Shown here: piece after piece, positions 1-7,027 of the stretch
Numbering within the stretch: position 1 is the first letter of the stretch
Layout: the number at the start of each line of letters is the position of its first letter
Assembly: GCF_030816155.1 (NCBI RefSeq)
Contig: NZ_JAUSXR010000001.1
Coordinates: 3,038,001-3,102,000 of the forward strand
DNA from: Arthrobacter woluwensis
GTDB taxonomy: Bacteria; Actinomycetota; Actinomycetes; Actinomycetales; Micrococcaceae
Reading direction: 5' to 3'
DNA: 64,000 bases
Position numbers and translations under genes: made by a program
Notes under the pieces: generated by a model
What the model was told of the DNA's origin: nothing
Databases searched by the model: none
The model's input: only the letters and a program-made list of their open reading frames with translations

Positions 1-30
1 CAGTGCCAGGATCAGAACGTTCTTTCCCAT
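1..30 (-). CDS. 5' end of a truncated small membrane protein
   Basis: Only the first ten codons lie in the window (M-G-K-N-V-L-I-L-A-L), reading leftward off the edge. A good Shine-Dalgarno (GGAGG, about 45-49) precedes the ATG at 28-30. The start looks like a membrane or signal segment, and it follows the Asp23/GlsB operon in the same direction, so it may be its last gene. Nothing more can be said about function. Confidence 0.5.
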   Translation of the reverse strand, partial: MGKNVLILAL

Positions 31-127
31 GACGACCTCATTTCCTCCAGATGCTTGAACTCTTCGTGGGCCGGATGAGCTCCGGTCCCGGACGCCGGGC
101 AGATGACCGCCCGGCGCCTGCGCCGCG

Positions 128-388
128 TCAGGAGCGGCGCTTGGTGACGAATCCCCAGATGACCAGCACGATCAGCGAACCGCCGATCGCCAGCAGCCAG
201 GAACCCAGCGACCAGAAACTGTTGATGCCGGTGTTGAACACGGCGGATCCGATCCAGCCGCCGAGCGCGGCGCCGATGACGCCGAGGATCAGCGTCGCGA
301 ACCAGCCGCCGCCCTGCTCACCCGGCATGATCGCCTTGGCGATGGCGCCGGCGATGAGGCCGAGAATGATCCATCCGATGAAACCCAT
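128..388 (-). CDS. GlsB/YeaQ/YmgE-type stress-response membrane protein
   Basis: This 86-residue protein is almost entirely hydrophobic. It shows the Gly-rich pattern of the transglycosylase-associated (GlsB/YeaQ/YmgE) family: GWIILGLIAGAIAK, then GEQGGGW, then two more membrane segments and a short basic tail (TKRRS). The length is normal for the family. An AGAGGAG Shine-Dalgarno sits 8-10 nt before the ATG. The family is small inner-membrane proteins induced by envelope or acid stress; the biochemical role is unknown. It lies last but one in a minus-strand operon with Asp23/AmaP-type proteins, a typical actinobacterial arrangement. The preceding amaP-like frame runs 100 nt into this gene in another frame, because that gene seems to have lost its stop codon. 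Confidence 0.85.
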   Translation of the reverse strand: MGFIGWIILGLIAGAIAKAIMPGEQGGGWFATLILGVIGAALGGWIGSAVFNTGINSFWSLGSWLLAIGGSLIVLVIWGFVTKRRS

Positions 389-1065
389 GTGTCTGCTCCT
401 CTTTCAGGTGTTGGTGAAAAGTTTCGGGTGTTGGTGAAAAGTCCGGCCGTGCTCAGCCGGGGTGGGACGCCGAGGCGCCCAACCAGATTCAGATGCCCCG
501 GATCCTGCTTGGCCGGAGCAGAGACGTCGAACCGCACGTGCCGTCGCGTGAAGCCCACGCCCAGCACGGTCTCCATGTCGGGGATGAGCCGCTGTTCCAC
601 CAGCTCCATCGCCTCCACGGCGTCGGCGTCCGAGCGCAGCGTGTACTTGGCGTAGAGCACGGGCTCCTTCGCGCTGCCGCTGATGCGGACTCCGGCCGCG
701 CTCACGGTCGGGTGGGCCGTGGCGGCGTTCTCCGCGGCCCGGGCGATCACCCCGGTGTCGATCTGGGTCATCGCTCCTCCTGAGCGGTCACTGTGGAAAC
801 GGAAGGTGTGGGTGGCGGGCCTCGAGGGCAGCGCCGTCAGGATCACCCAGAGGGCCAGCACCACCAGGACGGCGCCCGCGATCACGACCGCCACTCCCGC
901 CTGATCGCCCTGCCACGGGATCAGCCCGACGGGCTTCTCCGGCACCGCAACGCCCCAGGACGGAAGGACGGTCCGGCCGAGCAGCAGCAGCGCCGCCGCG
1001 GCTCCGAGGACCAGGACCGCGAGGATCAGGAGCACCCGCTGCCGGGGTCCGTGGGTCTTCCACAT
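289..1065 (-). CDS. AmaP-like Asp23 membrane-anchor protein with read-through tail
   Basis: The 258-residue frame has two N-terminal membrane helices (about residues 11-33 and 55-78), then a soluble domain with an Asp23-like pattern (DTGVIARAAENAA, VSAAGVRISGSA, LIPDMETVLGVGFTRRHVRF). This is the architecture of AmaP, the membrane anchor of the alkaline-shock protein Asp23. Its ATG overlaps the stop of the DUF6286 gene (TGATG), so translation is probably coupled. Homologous proteins would be expected to end near residue 210. Here the frame continues about 55 residues further, through a 20-nt tandem duplication and 100 nt into the next gene. The tail is Ser/Arg-rich and looks non-native. Either stop loss in this strain or an assembly artefact over the duplication is possible. 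Confidence 0.75.
   Translation of the reverse strand: MWKTHGPRQRVLLILAVLVLGAAAALLLLGRTVLPSWGVAVPEKPVGLIPWQGDQAGVAVVIAGAVLVVLALWVILTALPSRPATHTFRFHSDRSGGAMTQIDTGVIARAAENAATAHPTVSAAGVRISGSAKEPVLYAKYTLRSDADAVEAMELVEQRLIPDMETVLGVGFTRRHVRFDVSAPAKQDPGHLNLVGRLGVPPRLSTAGLFTNTRNFSPTPERGADTWVSSDGSFSASSPAPSPRRSCRVSRAAAGSRR
403..442. repeat. 20-nt imperfect tandem duplication at the amaP 3' end
   Basis: Two adjacent 20-nt copies (403-422 and 423-442) differ at one base. On the minus strand the upstream copy has CGA where the downstream copy has TGA. In the amaP-like reading frame the TGA position of a single copy would be the stop codon, directly before the GlsB Shine-Dalgarno. The duplication plus T-to-C change therefore explains the long read-through tail. 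Confidence 0.85.
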
Positions 1066-1616
1066 CAGCCTTCTCCCTTCCTGAGCACCTGCACCTGGAC
1101 CTGCGGCACACGCCGCAGCGGCAGGCTGTCGAGCACGGTCTCCGCGCGGCGCCGGACGTCGTCGCGGATGGGCGCGGTGGTCCGGACCGGAGTGCGCACG
1201 ACGACGCGCACACTCTTCTCACCGGACGTCACCGAGGCGGAGGAGACTCCGTCCGCGCGTTCGGCGGCGGCACGCACGAGGGCGGAGAGCCCCGCGGCGG
1301 CCAGCACTTCCTCGCGGCCGGCGCCGGCGTCGTCGCCCTGGAGCAGCAGGGTGGCCCTGCCGCCCGGGAGGACCGCCGCCAGCAAGAACACCAGCGCGAG
1401 CACGGCCAGGACGGCGCCGATGCCCACCCAGAGCGGATCCTGCCAGCCGGCCGCGGCGAGCTGGGAGAGCCAGCCGTTGACCGGGTCCGGCCAGGAACCG
1501 CTGGACAGCCGCGCCGCCCCGGCCCACAGGCTGAGGCAGCCGACGGCCAGCGCGAGCAGCGCGGCGAGCAGGATCGCCACTGTGCGCGCCGGGCGCACAT
1601 GCCAGAAACGCTTCAC
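1065..1616 (-). CDS. DUF6286-type membrane protein of the Asp23 operon
   Basis: The 183-residue protein has two membrane helices (about residues 12-33 and 60-84) and a C-terminal domain containing ALVRAAAERADGV and VRVVVRTPV. That domain resembles the alpha/beta fold of Asp23 and AmaP relatives. Proteins of this shape (DUF6286) usually sit between asp23 and amaP genes in actinobacteria. The start is GTG at 1614-1616 and overlaps the Asp23 stop by 4 nt (GTGA). It is probably a membrane partner of the Asp23 proteins in envelope homeostasis; this is inferred from context, as the family has no defined biochemical function. Confidence 0.75.
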   Translation of the reverse strand: MKRFWHVRPARTVAILLAALLALAVGCLSLWAGAARLSSGSWPDPVNGWLSQLAAAGWQDPLWVGIGAVLAVLALVFLLAAVLPGGRATLLLQGDDAGAGREEVLAAAGLSALVRAAAERADGVSSASVTSGEKSVRVVVRTPVRTTAPIRDDVRRRAETVLDSLPLRRVPQVQVQVLRKGEG

Positions 1617-2005
1617 AGGAGCCTCCTTCGCTCGTTCGTGTCCTCTGCGTTCAACCAGGACACCGTGATGTCCACCTGGGTCCGGGTGACGCCCGCGTCA
1701 CGCCGGAGCCTTTCGTCGACCCGCTGCCGGACGGCATCGCAGGTCTTCTCGACGGGGCTCGGATAGCGCAGGCCCAGGTCCAGCCGCACCACCGCGGTGC
1801 TGCCGAGGATCTCGACTTCGGCGCGTGGCCTGCGGTCGAAGTCCCGTCGCTGCGCCACGCCCAGGACTCCGCCTGCGGGCGCGCCGACCCCGTCGACTTC
1901 CCGGGCCGCCTGCGCCGCGATCTTGGCCAGCACGGCGGCCGGGATGTGCGTGTTGCCCCGGCCGTCCGGCCGGGAGTCCGCTGTCGCGATCTCATGAGTG
2001 GTCAT
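1613..2005 (-). CDS. Asp23/Gls24 family envelope stress protein (short paralogue)
   Basis: The 130-residue protein shows the Asp23/Gls24 pattern: IPAAVLAKIAAQAAREVDGV near residues 22-41, then VEILGSTAVVRLDLGLRYP (about 65-84) and a helix with RQRVDERL. Asp23 family members are cytoplasmic proteins held at the membrane by AmaP-like anchors and induced by cell-wall or alkaline stress. This is the second Asp23 paralogue of the operon, after 2272-2790. It lies 4 nt from the small membrane gene upstream and overlaps the DUF6286 start. The family match is clear; the partner and signal are unknown. Confidence 0.88.
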   Translation of the reverse strand: MTTHEIATADSRPDGRGNTHIPAAVLAKIAAQAAREVDGVGAPAGGVLGVAQRRDFDRRPRAEVEILGSTAVVRLDLGLRYPSPVEKTCDAVRQRVDERLRRDAGVTRTQVDITVSWLNAEDTNERRRLL

Positions 2006-2009
2006 GAGC

Positions 2010-2186
2010 TCACCTGCGGCGTTGCTTGAGGAACCCGCTCACATCGGTGCGGTTCTGCAGCACCCATCCGACGGCGCCGCCCACCAGGGTGAAAAAGGCG
2101 ACGACGATCAGCTGGGTGAACGAGCCGAACGCGATGATCAGGCCGATCACGATGCCGGCGGCCAGGCCCCAACGTGTTGCATTCAT
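2010..2186 (-). CDS. Small DUF2273-like membrane protein
   Basis: I chose the ATG at 2184-2186, which has an AAGGAG Shine-Dalgarno, rather than an upstream start that lacks one. The 58-residue protein has two membrane helices (GLAAGIVIGLIIAFGSF and LIVVAFFTLVGGAVGWVLQ) and a basic tail (KQRRR). Small two-helix proteins of this kind (DUF2273) lie between asp23 paralogues in many Gram-positive genomes, as here. A role as a membrane partner of Asp23 is likely, based on position only. Confidence 0.75.
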   Translation of the reverse strand: MNATRWGLAAGIVIGLIIAFGSFTQLIVVAFFTLVGGAVGWVLQNRTDVSGFLKQRRR

Positions 2187-2271
2187 GTCTGCTCCTTGTG
2201 TGGCAGCTTGCTCTGGCGGCTTACGGGCCACCGGGCGGGGCGGCCGGGATGGCCACCCCTGCCCGTGGTGG

Positions 2272-2790
2272 TCACTTCAGTTCGTCACGCCCGGAGTCGG
2301 ACGAGGTGTCGTCGTCATCCTCGGGCAGGTGCACATCGGAGACGTCCACGTTGACCTCGATGACCTCGAGGCCGGTGGCGCGCTCCACGGCGGAGATGAT
2401 GTTCGCGCGGATGTCCTGGGAGACCTCCACGATGGAGAAGCCGTACTCGACGACGATGGTCACGTCGATGGCGGCCTGCTGCTCGCCCTTCTCCACGTTC
2501 ACGCCGCCGGCGGTGTTGGCCGACGCGCCCGGGATGCGCTCCGCGATGGAGTTGAACGTCCGGCGGGCCGCGTTGCCCATGGCGTAGACGCCGGGGACCT
2601 CACGCGCTGCGATCGAGGCGATCTTCTGGACCACGCGGTCCTCGATGGTGGTCTTGCCGTGGTCGGTGTGCAGCGGGCCCGTGGGGCGGGTCTCCTGCTG
2701 CTCCTCGTGCTGCTGCGCTGCTTCGCGCTTCGCCTGGCGTTCCGCTTCCTCACCGGTGGGCTTCACGACGGGGCTGACATTCTGCGACAT
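2272..2790 (-). CDS. Asp23/Gls24 family envelope stress protein, first gene of operon
   Basis: The start chosen is the ATG at 2788-2790 (MSQNVSPVV), with AAGGAG 7 nt upstream, giving 172 residues. The charged N-terminal third is rich in Glu, Gln and Arg. The Asp23 domain follows: TIEDRVVQKIASIAAREVPG, AMGNAARRTFN, then AIDVTIVVEYGFSI and ANIISAVERATGLEVIEVNV. The tail is acidic (DDDDTSSDSG). It heads the minus-strand operon continuing through a small membrane protein, a second Asp23, DUF6286, AmaP-like and GlsB. It is transcribed divergently from the ECF sigma gene at 2956, which suggests, but does not prove, control by that sigma factor. Confidence 0.9.
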   Translation of the reverse strand: MSQNVSPVVKPTGEEAERQAKREAAQQHEEQQETRPTGPLHTDHGKTTIEDRVVQKIASIAAREVPGVYAMGNAARRTFNSIAERIPGASANTAGGVNVEKGEQQAAIDVTIVVEYGFSIVEVSQDIRANIISAVERATGLEVIEVNVDVSDVHLPEDDDDTSSDSGRDELK

Positions 2791-2955
2791 GGTCACTCCT
2801 TGCTTCTCAGTCTTGCTGTCGAAAACGCTGGACACAGAAGAAGACGGAACGGACACCGGAATCCTCACGCGGTATTTCCGTGATCTGCATCACATGGCGT
2901 GAGGGGTTCTGGGACCCCGCTCCCGCTTACTCCCATCCTGCCTTAGGCTGGCCAC

Positions 2956-3522
2956 ATGTCACAGGGGGTTCCCGACTCACTCGTTCCCTGGGTGGGCCGC
3001 GCCCAGGAGGGTGATCCGGCCGCCTTCGAACACCTCGTCACGCGCCTGAACGGTCCCTTGCGGAGCTTCGCCCGCGGTGTGCTCGGACACTGGGCGGAAG
3101 CCGAGGACGCCGTCCAGGAGGCGTGGCTGCGCATCTGGCGCCGGCTCCCCCATCTGAAGGACCGCGCAGCCTTCACCGGCTGGGCGTACTCGATCACCCG
3201 CAATGTCTGCCTGGACAGGATCCGTTCGCGGGATAGGCTCAAAGCCGACTCGCTCGACGCTCAGGTCCTGGAGCTCGCCGCCCCCGAGGACGCACAGCCC
3301 GAAGAGCAGACCGAGCGCAGACTGGAACTGGAGCGGGCGTGGAGCCGGGTGGCCGCGCTGCCGCTCGCGCAGCGCGAGGCGTTCCTCCTGGTGGCCGTGC
3401 ACGGGCTGAGCTACCGGGACGCCGCACTCGCCATGGGGACCACCGAGACCACCCTGCGCGGACGCCTGGCACGGGCCCGCGCGGCTCTGACCACCGATCC
3501 TGGAGAGGAGGCGACGCCATGA
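2956..3522 (+). CDS. ECF RNA polymerase sigma factor
   Basis: The 188-residue protein has sigma-70 region 2 (AEDAVQEAWLRIWRRL, then FTGWAYSITRNVCLDRIR, about residues 48-92) and region 4 (LPLAQREAFLLVAVHGLSYR followed by a helix-turn-helix, about 135-180). The length and lack of region 3 make it an extracytoplasmic-function sigma factor. The gene looks leaderless: TAGGCT at 2944-2949 is 6 nt before the ATG, with no Shine-Dalgarno. Its stop overlaps the start of the next gene (ATGA), a ZAS-type anti-sigma candidate. Divergent orientation to the Asp23 operon suggests that operon as a target. The ECF subgroup cannot be assigned without a search. Confidence 0.92.
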   Translation: MSQGVPDSLVPWVGRAQEGDPAAFEHLVTRLNGPLRSFARGVLGHWAEAEDAVQEAWLRIWRRLPHLKDRAAFTGWAYSITRNVCLDRIRSRDRLKADSLDAQVLELAAPEDAQPEEQTERRLELERAWSRVAALPLAQREAFLLVAVHGLSYRDAALAMGTTETTLRGRLARARAALTTDPGEEATP

Positions 3523-4091
3523 GCACCCTGCCCTGCGGCAGGACACGCGATGACGTCCTGCAGAATCTCGACGGGCCACCCGACGCCCACGAAATCCAGT
3601 GCCCCTGGTGCCACGCCGAGCGCGCCCGCCTGAAGGACCTGGACACCGGCCTGGCCACGCTCCTGCGCAGCGAAGACGAGGATCAAGGCAACGACGACGG
3701 TGCGATCGCCGCCGTGATGCGCGCGGTCCGCGAGAACCTTCGTCCTCTGCGCAGCACCAGCGCCATCGCCGCCGACGGTGGCGAACCGGTCAAGGTGACG
3801 TCGCTGGATCTCGCCGACGCCGTGCGGAACGTCTTCGGCGGAATCGCCCGCATCCAGGTGAACTACGTGGACGTCCGGCCCGAGGACAGCGACTCCCCGC
3901 ACGTGCGCTGGCGCGCGGAATGCGCCGTGAGCGTGGCCCCGGACAGCGATCTCACGGAGGTCGAGTCCGCCGTGGTGAGCAAGGTGTCCGAGGGTGTACG
4001 CGCCGTCGTGATGGCCGAGCACCTCGTGGTGGATGTGACCCTGGAGGACGTGCACGGCGAGACCCTCCGGCACGCGGTGCGGGACTCGTGA
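3519..4091 (+). CDS. Candidate zinc anti-sigma factor with Asp23-like C-terminal domain
   Basis: The 190-residue protein starts at an ATG overlapping the sigma-factor stop, with GGAGAGGAGG upstream. Near the N-terminus it has H24-x3-C28-x2-C31, the core motif of zinc-binding anti-sigma (ZAS) factors. There is no membrane helix, so it would act in the cytoplasm. Residues about 85-190 (LDLADAVRNVFGGIARIQV, VRWRAECAVSVAPDSDL, VVSKVSEGVRAVVMAEHLVV) resemble the Asp23 fold of the proteins encoded on the other side of the divergent promoter. The sigma/anti-sigma pairing is the usual ECF arrangement. What is unusual is the Asp23-like sensor or partner domain. The fold call is a pattern judgement and needs a structure prediction. 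Confidence 0.7.
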   Translation: MSTLPCGRTRDDVLQNLDGPPDAHEIQCPWCHAERARLKDLDTGLATLLRSEDEDQGNDDGAIAAVMRAVRENLRPLRSTSAIAADGGEPVKVTSLDLADAVRNVFGGIARIQVNYVDVRPEDSDSPHVRWRAECAVSVAPDSDLTEVESAVVSKVSEGVRAVVMAEHLVVDVTLEDVHGETLRHAVRDS

Positions 4092-4912
4092 TGACGGTGG
4101 AGACGTTCACCGGCGCCGAGGAGCTGCACCGCCCTGTCGGCATCTTCGACGCCGGGATCGGCAGCTACGACCTCGTGCGCCGCATCCGCGCGGCGTACCC
4201 CCGGCAGGACGTGCTGTACTTCGCCGATCGCGCGAGTTTCCCCTACGGGGCCAAAAGCGAGGAGGCCCTGCTGGCCAGCGTCGGCCGGGCGGCCGAGGCG
4301 CTCGAATCCCTGGGCGCGGGCTCGATCATCCTCGCCTCGAACGCGCCGAGCGTCACCGTCCTCGAACCACTGCGCGCTGAGGTGCGAGCGCCGATTCTCG
4401 GCGTGGTTCCGCCCGTGCGCTCGGCCCTGGCCTCGCTTCCCGACGACAGCACCCTCGTCGTGGCCGGGGCGAGCGTCCTGGTCCGGAGCCCTGCGCTGGG
4501 ACGGCTCATCGCGGACGCCGCGGGCTTGGAAGCGCACCGCGTGCACGCCGTGGCCGCCGACGGTCTCATCGGCTTGGTCGAATCCGGGGCGTTCCTCGAT
4601 CTCGCGAAGGTCGAACGGCCCATCGCCGCGTTCATCACAGCCCTCCGCGAGCGGCACCCGCGACTGCGCGGCCTATCCCTGTCGAGCACGCACTTGCCAT
4701 GGCTCGCGCCCGCGATCGCTCCGGTGGCGCCGGACCTGACGCTCTTCGACCCTGCGGACGAGGTCGTGGAAGAGTTCGCTCCCCTGGCCACGCCCGGATC
4801 CGGCCGGCTCGTCTGCATCGCCACGGCCTCCGAGGAGCATCCCCTCGAGGAGTTCCAGTCCATGCTGACGAGACTGCGCCTCGACATCGCCCCGGCACTC
4901 ATCGAGCTCTGA
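4091..4912 (+). CDS. Glutamate/aspartate racemase-like protein lacking both catalytic cysteines
   Basis: The 273-residue protein matches the MurI (glutamate racemase) layout: GIFDAGIGSYD near residue 17 (normally DSGxGG), FADRASFPYGAKS near 44 (normally GDTARxPYGxKS), a middle ILASNAPS and a late LSSTHLPWL. In active racemases the last two are ACNT and GCTH. Here the cysteines are replaced by Ser83 and Ser199, so ordinary racemisation is doubtful. The start overlaps the stop of the anti-sigma candidate (TGATG), so it is the third gene of the sigma operon. It may be a catalytically altered enzyme or a regulatory or binding protein; a normal MurI for peptidoglycan would be expected elsewhere in the genome. 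Confidence 0.75.
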   Translation: MTVETFTGAEELHRPVGIFDAGIGSYDLVRRIRAAYPRQDVLYFADRASFPYGAKSEEALLASVGRAAEALESLGAGSIILASNAPSVTVLEPLRAEVRAPILGVVPPVRSALASLPDDSTLVVAGASVLVRSPALGRLIADAAGLEAHRVHAVAADGLIGLVESGAFLDLAKVERPIAAFITALRERHPRLRGLSLSSTHLPWLAPAIAPVAPDLTLFDPADEVVEEFAPLATPGSGRLVCIATASEEHPLEEFQSMLTRLRLDIAPALIEL

Positions 4913-4985
4913 CGAGGAGGAACGCCTCGCCGGGTGCGGGAGCGGGTGTTGATGGCCCCTCCATCGAGTGCGGCAGAATGAAGCC

Positions 4986-6086
4986 ATGCACAGCATCCCG
5001 GACGAGATCGAGACCCCTGCCATCCTGATCGAGCGGGACATTCTGCACCGCAACATCGACCGCATGGCCTCGCGGGTGCGGGAACGGGGCCTGGCGCTCC
5101 GGCCCCATGTGAAGACGCACAAGATCCCCCAGATCGCGGCGCTCCAGATTGAGGCGGGAGCGGTGGGCCTGACGGTCGCGACGATCGGCGAGGCGGAGGT
5201 CTTCGCCGGCCACGGCGCCACCGACCTGTTCATCGCCTACCCCCTGTGGCTCAGCGCGGCGAAGGCGGAGCGTCTCAGGGCTCTCTCGCAGCGGGCACGG
5301 ATCGCGTTCGGCACGGATTCCGTCGAGGCGATCCAGGAGGCCGGTCGTCTGCTGGGCCTGGCGGCCGCGGACTTCGGCGTGCTGGTCGAGATCGACAGCG
5401 GGCATCACCGCAGCGGCGTGCGGCCCGAGGACGCGGCAGCGATCGCCGACGCCGCCCGCGATGCCGGCTTCCGCGTCGCCGGCGTCTTCACGTTCCCGGG
5501 GCACAGCTACGCCCCGGGCATGCCCGGCACCGCGGTGGACCAGGAGGGAGCGGCCCTGGACCAGGCCGCCGTCGCGCTCCGGGAAGCCGGGCACGACGTC
5601 GCGGTCCTCAGCGGAGGTTCGACGCCGACCGCGCTGCTCACCGGGGATTCGGTCGCCACGGAGCTGCGGCCGGGTGTCTACGTGTTCGGGGACGCGCAGC
5701 AGCTCGAACTCGGGCGGTGCACCCCCGAGGACGTGTCCCTCAGCGTGGCGGCGACCGTGGTCAGCCGCCACGAAGGCGCTGATGGGATTCCGCGCCGGAT
5801 CGTGCTCGACGCCGGCACCAAGATGCTCGGCGGCGACCGCCCCGCCTGGGCGAGCGGCTTCGCCCGGGTCCAGGAGGAGCCCGATGCGCGGGTCAGCGCC
5901 CTCTCTGAGCATCACGCGACGGTCCTGTGGCCCGAGGATTCACCGCTTCCCGCGCTGGGCAGCAGGCTGCGCCTCATCCCCAATCACGTCTGTGTGGCGG
6001 TGAACCTGGTGGACGAGGTCACCGTGGTGTCCGACGGCGCCGTCGTGGACCGCTGGGACATCGCGGCGCGAGGCCGCAACGCCTGA
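4986..6086 (+). CDS. PLP-dependent D-threonine aldolase / D-serine dehydratase-like enzyme
   Basis: The 366-residue protein has the alanine-racemase-type N-terminal barrel: TPAILIERDILHRNI, then RPHVKTHKIPQI near residue 40, where a lysine of VKTHK is the expected PLP Schiff-base residue. Near the C-terminus, IPNHVCVAVNL gives the H-x-C metal-binding motif of D-threonine aldolases and eukaryotic-type D-serine dehydratases. It should cleave or deaminate a D-hydroxy amino acid in the cytoplasm. I chose ATG 4986; CAGAAT 6 nt upstream suggests a leaderless message. It follows the racemase-like gene by 73 nt on the same strand, which gives a loose D-amino-acid theme. The exact substrate cannot be read from sequence. 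Confidence 0.8.
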   Translation: MHSIPDEIETPAILIERDILHRNIDRMASRVRERGLALRPHVKTHKIPQIAALQIEAGAVGLTVATIGEAEVFAGHGATDLFIAYPLWLSAAKAERLRALSQRARIAFGTDSVEAIQEAGRLLGLAAADFGVLVEIDSGHHRSGVRPEDAAAIADAARDAGFRVAGVFTFPGHSYAPGMPGTAVDQEGAALDQAAVALREAGHDVAVLSGGSTPTALLTGDSVATELRPGVYVFGDAQQLELGRCTPEDVSLSVAATVVSRHEGADGIPRRIVLDAGTKMLGGDRPAWASGFARVQEEPDARVSALSEHHATVLWPEDSPLPALGSRLRLIPNHVCVAVNLVDEVTVVSDGAVVDRWDIAARGRNA

Positions 6087-6090
6087 GCGT

Positions 6091-6106
6091 CTCTAGCTTT
6101 CTAGAG
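6091..6106. other. Small hairpin after the aldolase-like gene
   Basis: A perfect 6-bp inverted repeat (CTCTAG/CTAGAG) with a 4-nt loop lies 5 nt after the stop. It has no T run, so it is a weak terminator candidate at best. Confidence 0.35.
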
Positions 6107-6145
6107 GGATCGCGGCTCTCACACGCGCCAGGTAGGGTGACCCCT

Positions 6146-7018
6146 ATGTCGGGGGATCAGGAACGCCTGGATTTTGAGAAGCGCTACGCGTCGGACGCGG
6201 TGGAGATCACCGTCCTCACCGGTCAGCACACCGGTGGGGCGGGAAAAGCCGGTGGCGCGGTTCTCTGGACGGCCTCGGCCGATGTGCTGGCCTACCGTGA
6301 CGAAGACGGCTCGGAGGTGACGGAATCAGGCCGCCTGTCGTGGCTCGCGACCGACGAGCAGCGCGATACGTGGATTCACGACCTCAAGCCGCTGACCCAG
6401 TACGTGGTCAGGGCGCGCCGCGCGACCCCGGATCCTGCCGAGTACGCCAAGTACAAGCTGCCTGTCCCCGATCTCTCGCACCACTTCGCCCTCGACGAGG
6501 TGGTGGAGCGGGACGTGCAGAACCGCTTCCTCCTCGAGTGGAGGGACCAGTGGGTCCAGCCCGTCATCATGTCCACCGACATCGGCGATTTCGAGCTCGA
6601 TCGCGCCTTCGGATGGTTCTCGGGCCTGATCACGCGGGACGACGGCGACATCTCGGTGACGCTCGCCGTCGATGAACCCGCCGTTCTGGGCGCCGAGACC
6701 TGCCGGGCATCGTTCGCCTGCCTGCAAGCGCTGGTCGCCGATCTGCCGGGCATCGACGCACGGTGGCGGGCGTTCGCCGCGGAGAAGCTCACCGACCTGG
6801 CCAACGATTGGCAGGAAGACGAGCAGGATGAGGCGGCGCCCGAAGCTCCGATCACGGCCGGCACGTTCGCCCGGCGCATCCGCCTCCGCGAGCTCTCTAT
6901 CGACGCGGATGGTTCGATGACCGCCTATTACGACGATGACGAGCTGTTCTGGGGCCACGTGATCCTCATCGAGGTGGCATCCGACGGAACCCTGGGCGAC
7001 GCCTCCATCGCCGGTTAA
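6146..7018 (+). CDS. DUF2262-like protein
   Basis: The 290-residue soluble protein ends with IRLRELSIDADGSMTAYYDD followed by ELFWGHVILIEV, the pattern of DUF2262 domains, whose function is unknown. The N-terminal half holds a beta-rich segment (AVLWTASADVLAYRDEDG) and a mid region with FELDRAFGWFSG. The gene appears leaderless: TAGGGT at 6133-6138 is 7 nt before the ATG. It converges on the AlaX-type gene with a gap of only 9 nt. No partner gene helps to define a role. Confidence 0.65.
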   Translation: MSGDQERLDFEKRYASDAVEITVLTGQHTGGAGKAGGAVLWTASADVLAYRDEDGSEVTESGRLSWLATDEQRDTWIHDLKPLTQYVVRARRATPDPAEYAKYKLPVPDLSHHFALDEVVERDVQNRFLLEWRDQWVQPVIMSTDIGDFELDRAFGWFSGLITRDDGDISVTLAVDEPAVLGAETCRASFACLQALVADLPGIDARWRAFAAEKLTDLANDWQEDEQDEAAPEAPITAGTFARRIRLRELSIDADGSMTAYYDDDELFWGHVILIEVASDGTLGDASIAG

Positions 7019-7027
7019 GGCCCGCGA

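Noticed and set aside
2851..2879. A GGAAAT...GGTGTC pair that could be an ECF promoter for the Asp23 operon
   Set aside because: Spacing and -10 match are poor, and the consensus for this sigma factor is unknown, so it is not listed as a promoter.
2026..2883. A 285-codon open frame on plus opposite the Asp23 genes
   Set aside because: It is antisense to two genes with clear family motifs and Shine-Dalgarno sites; its product is low-complexity and has no start signal.
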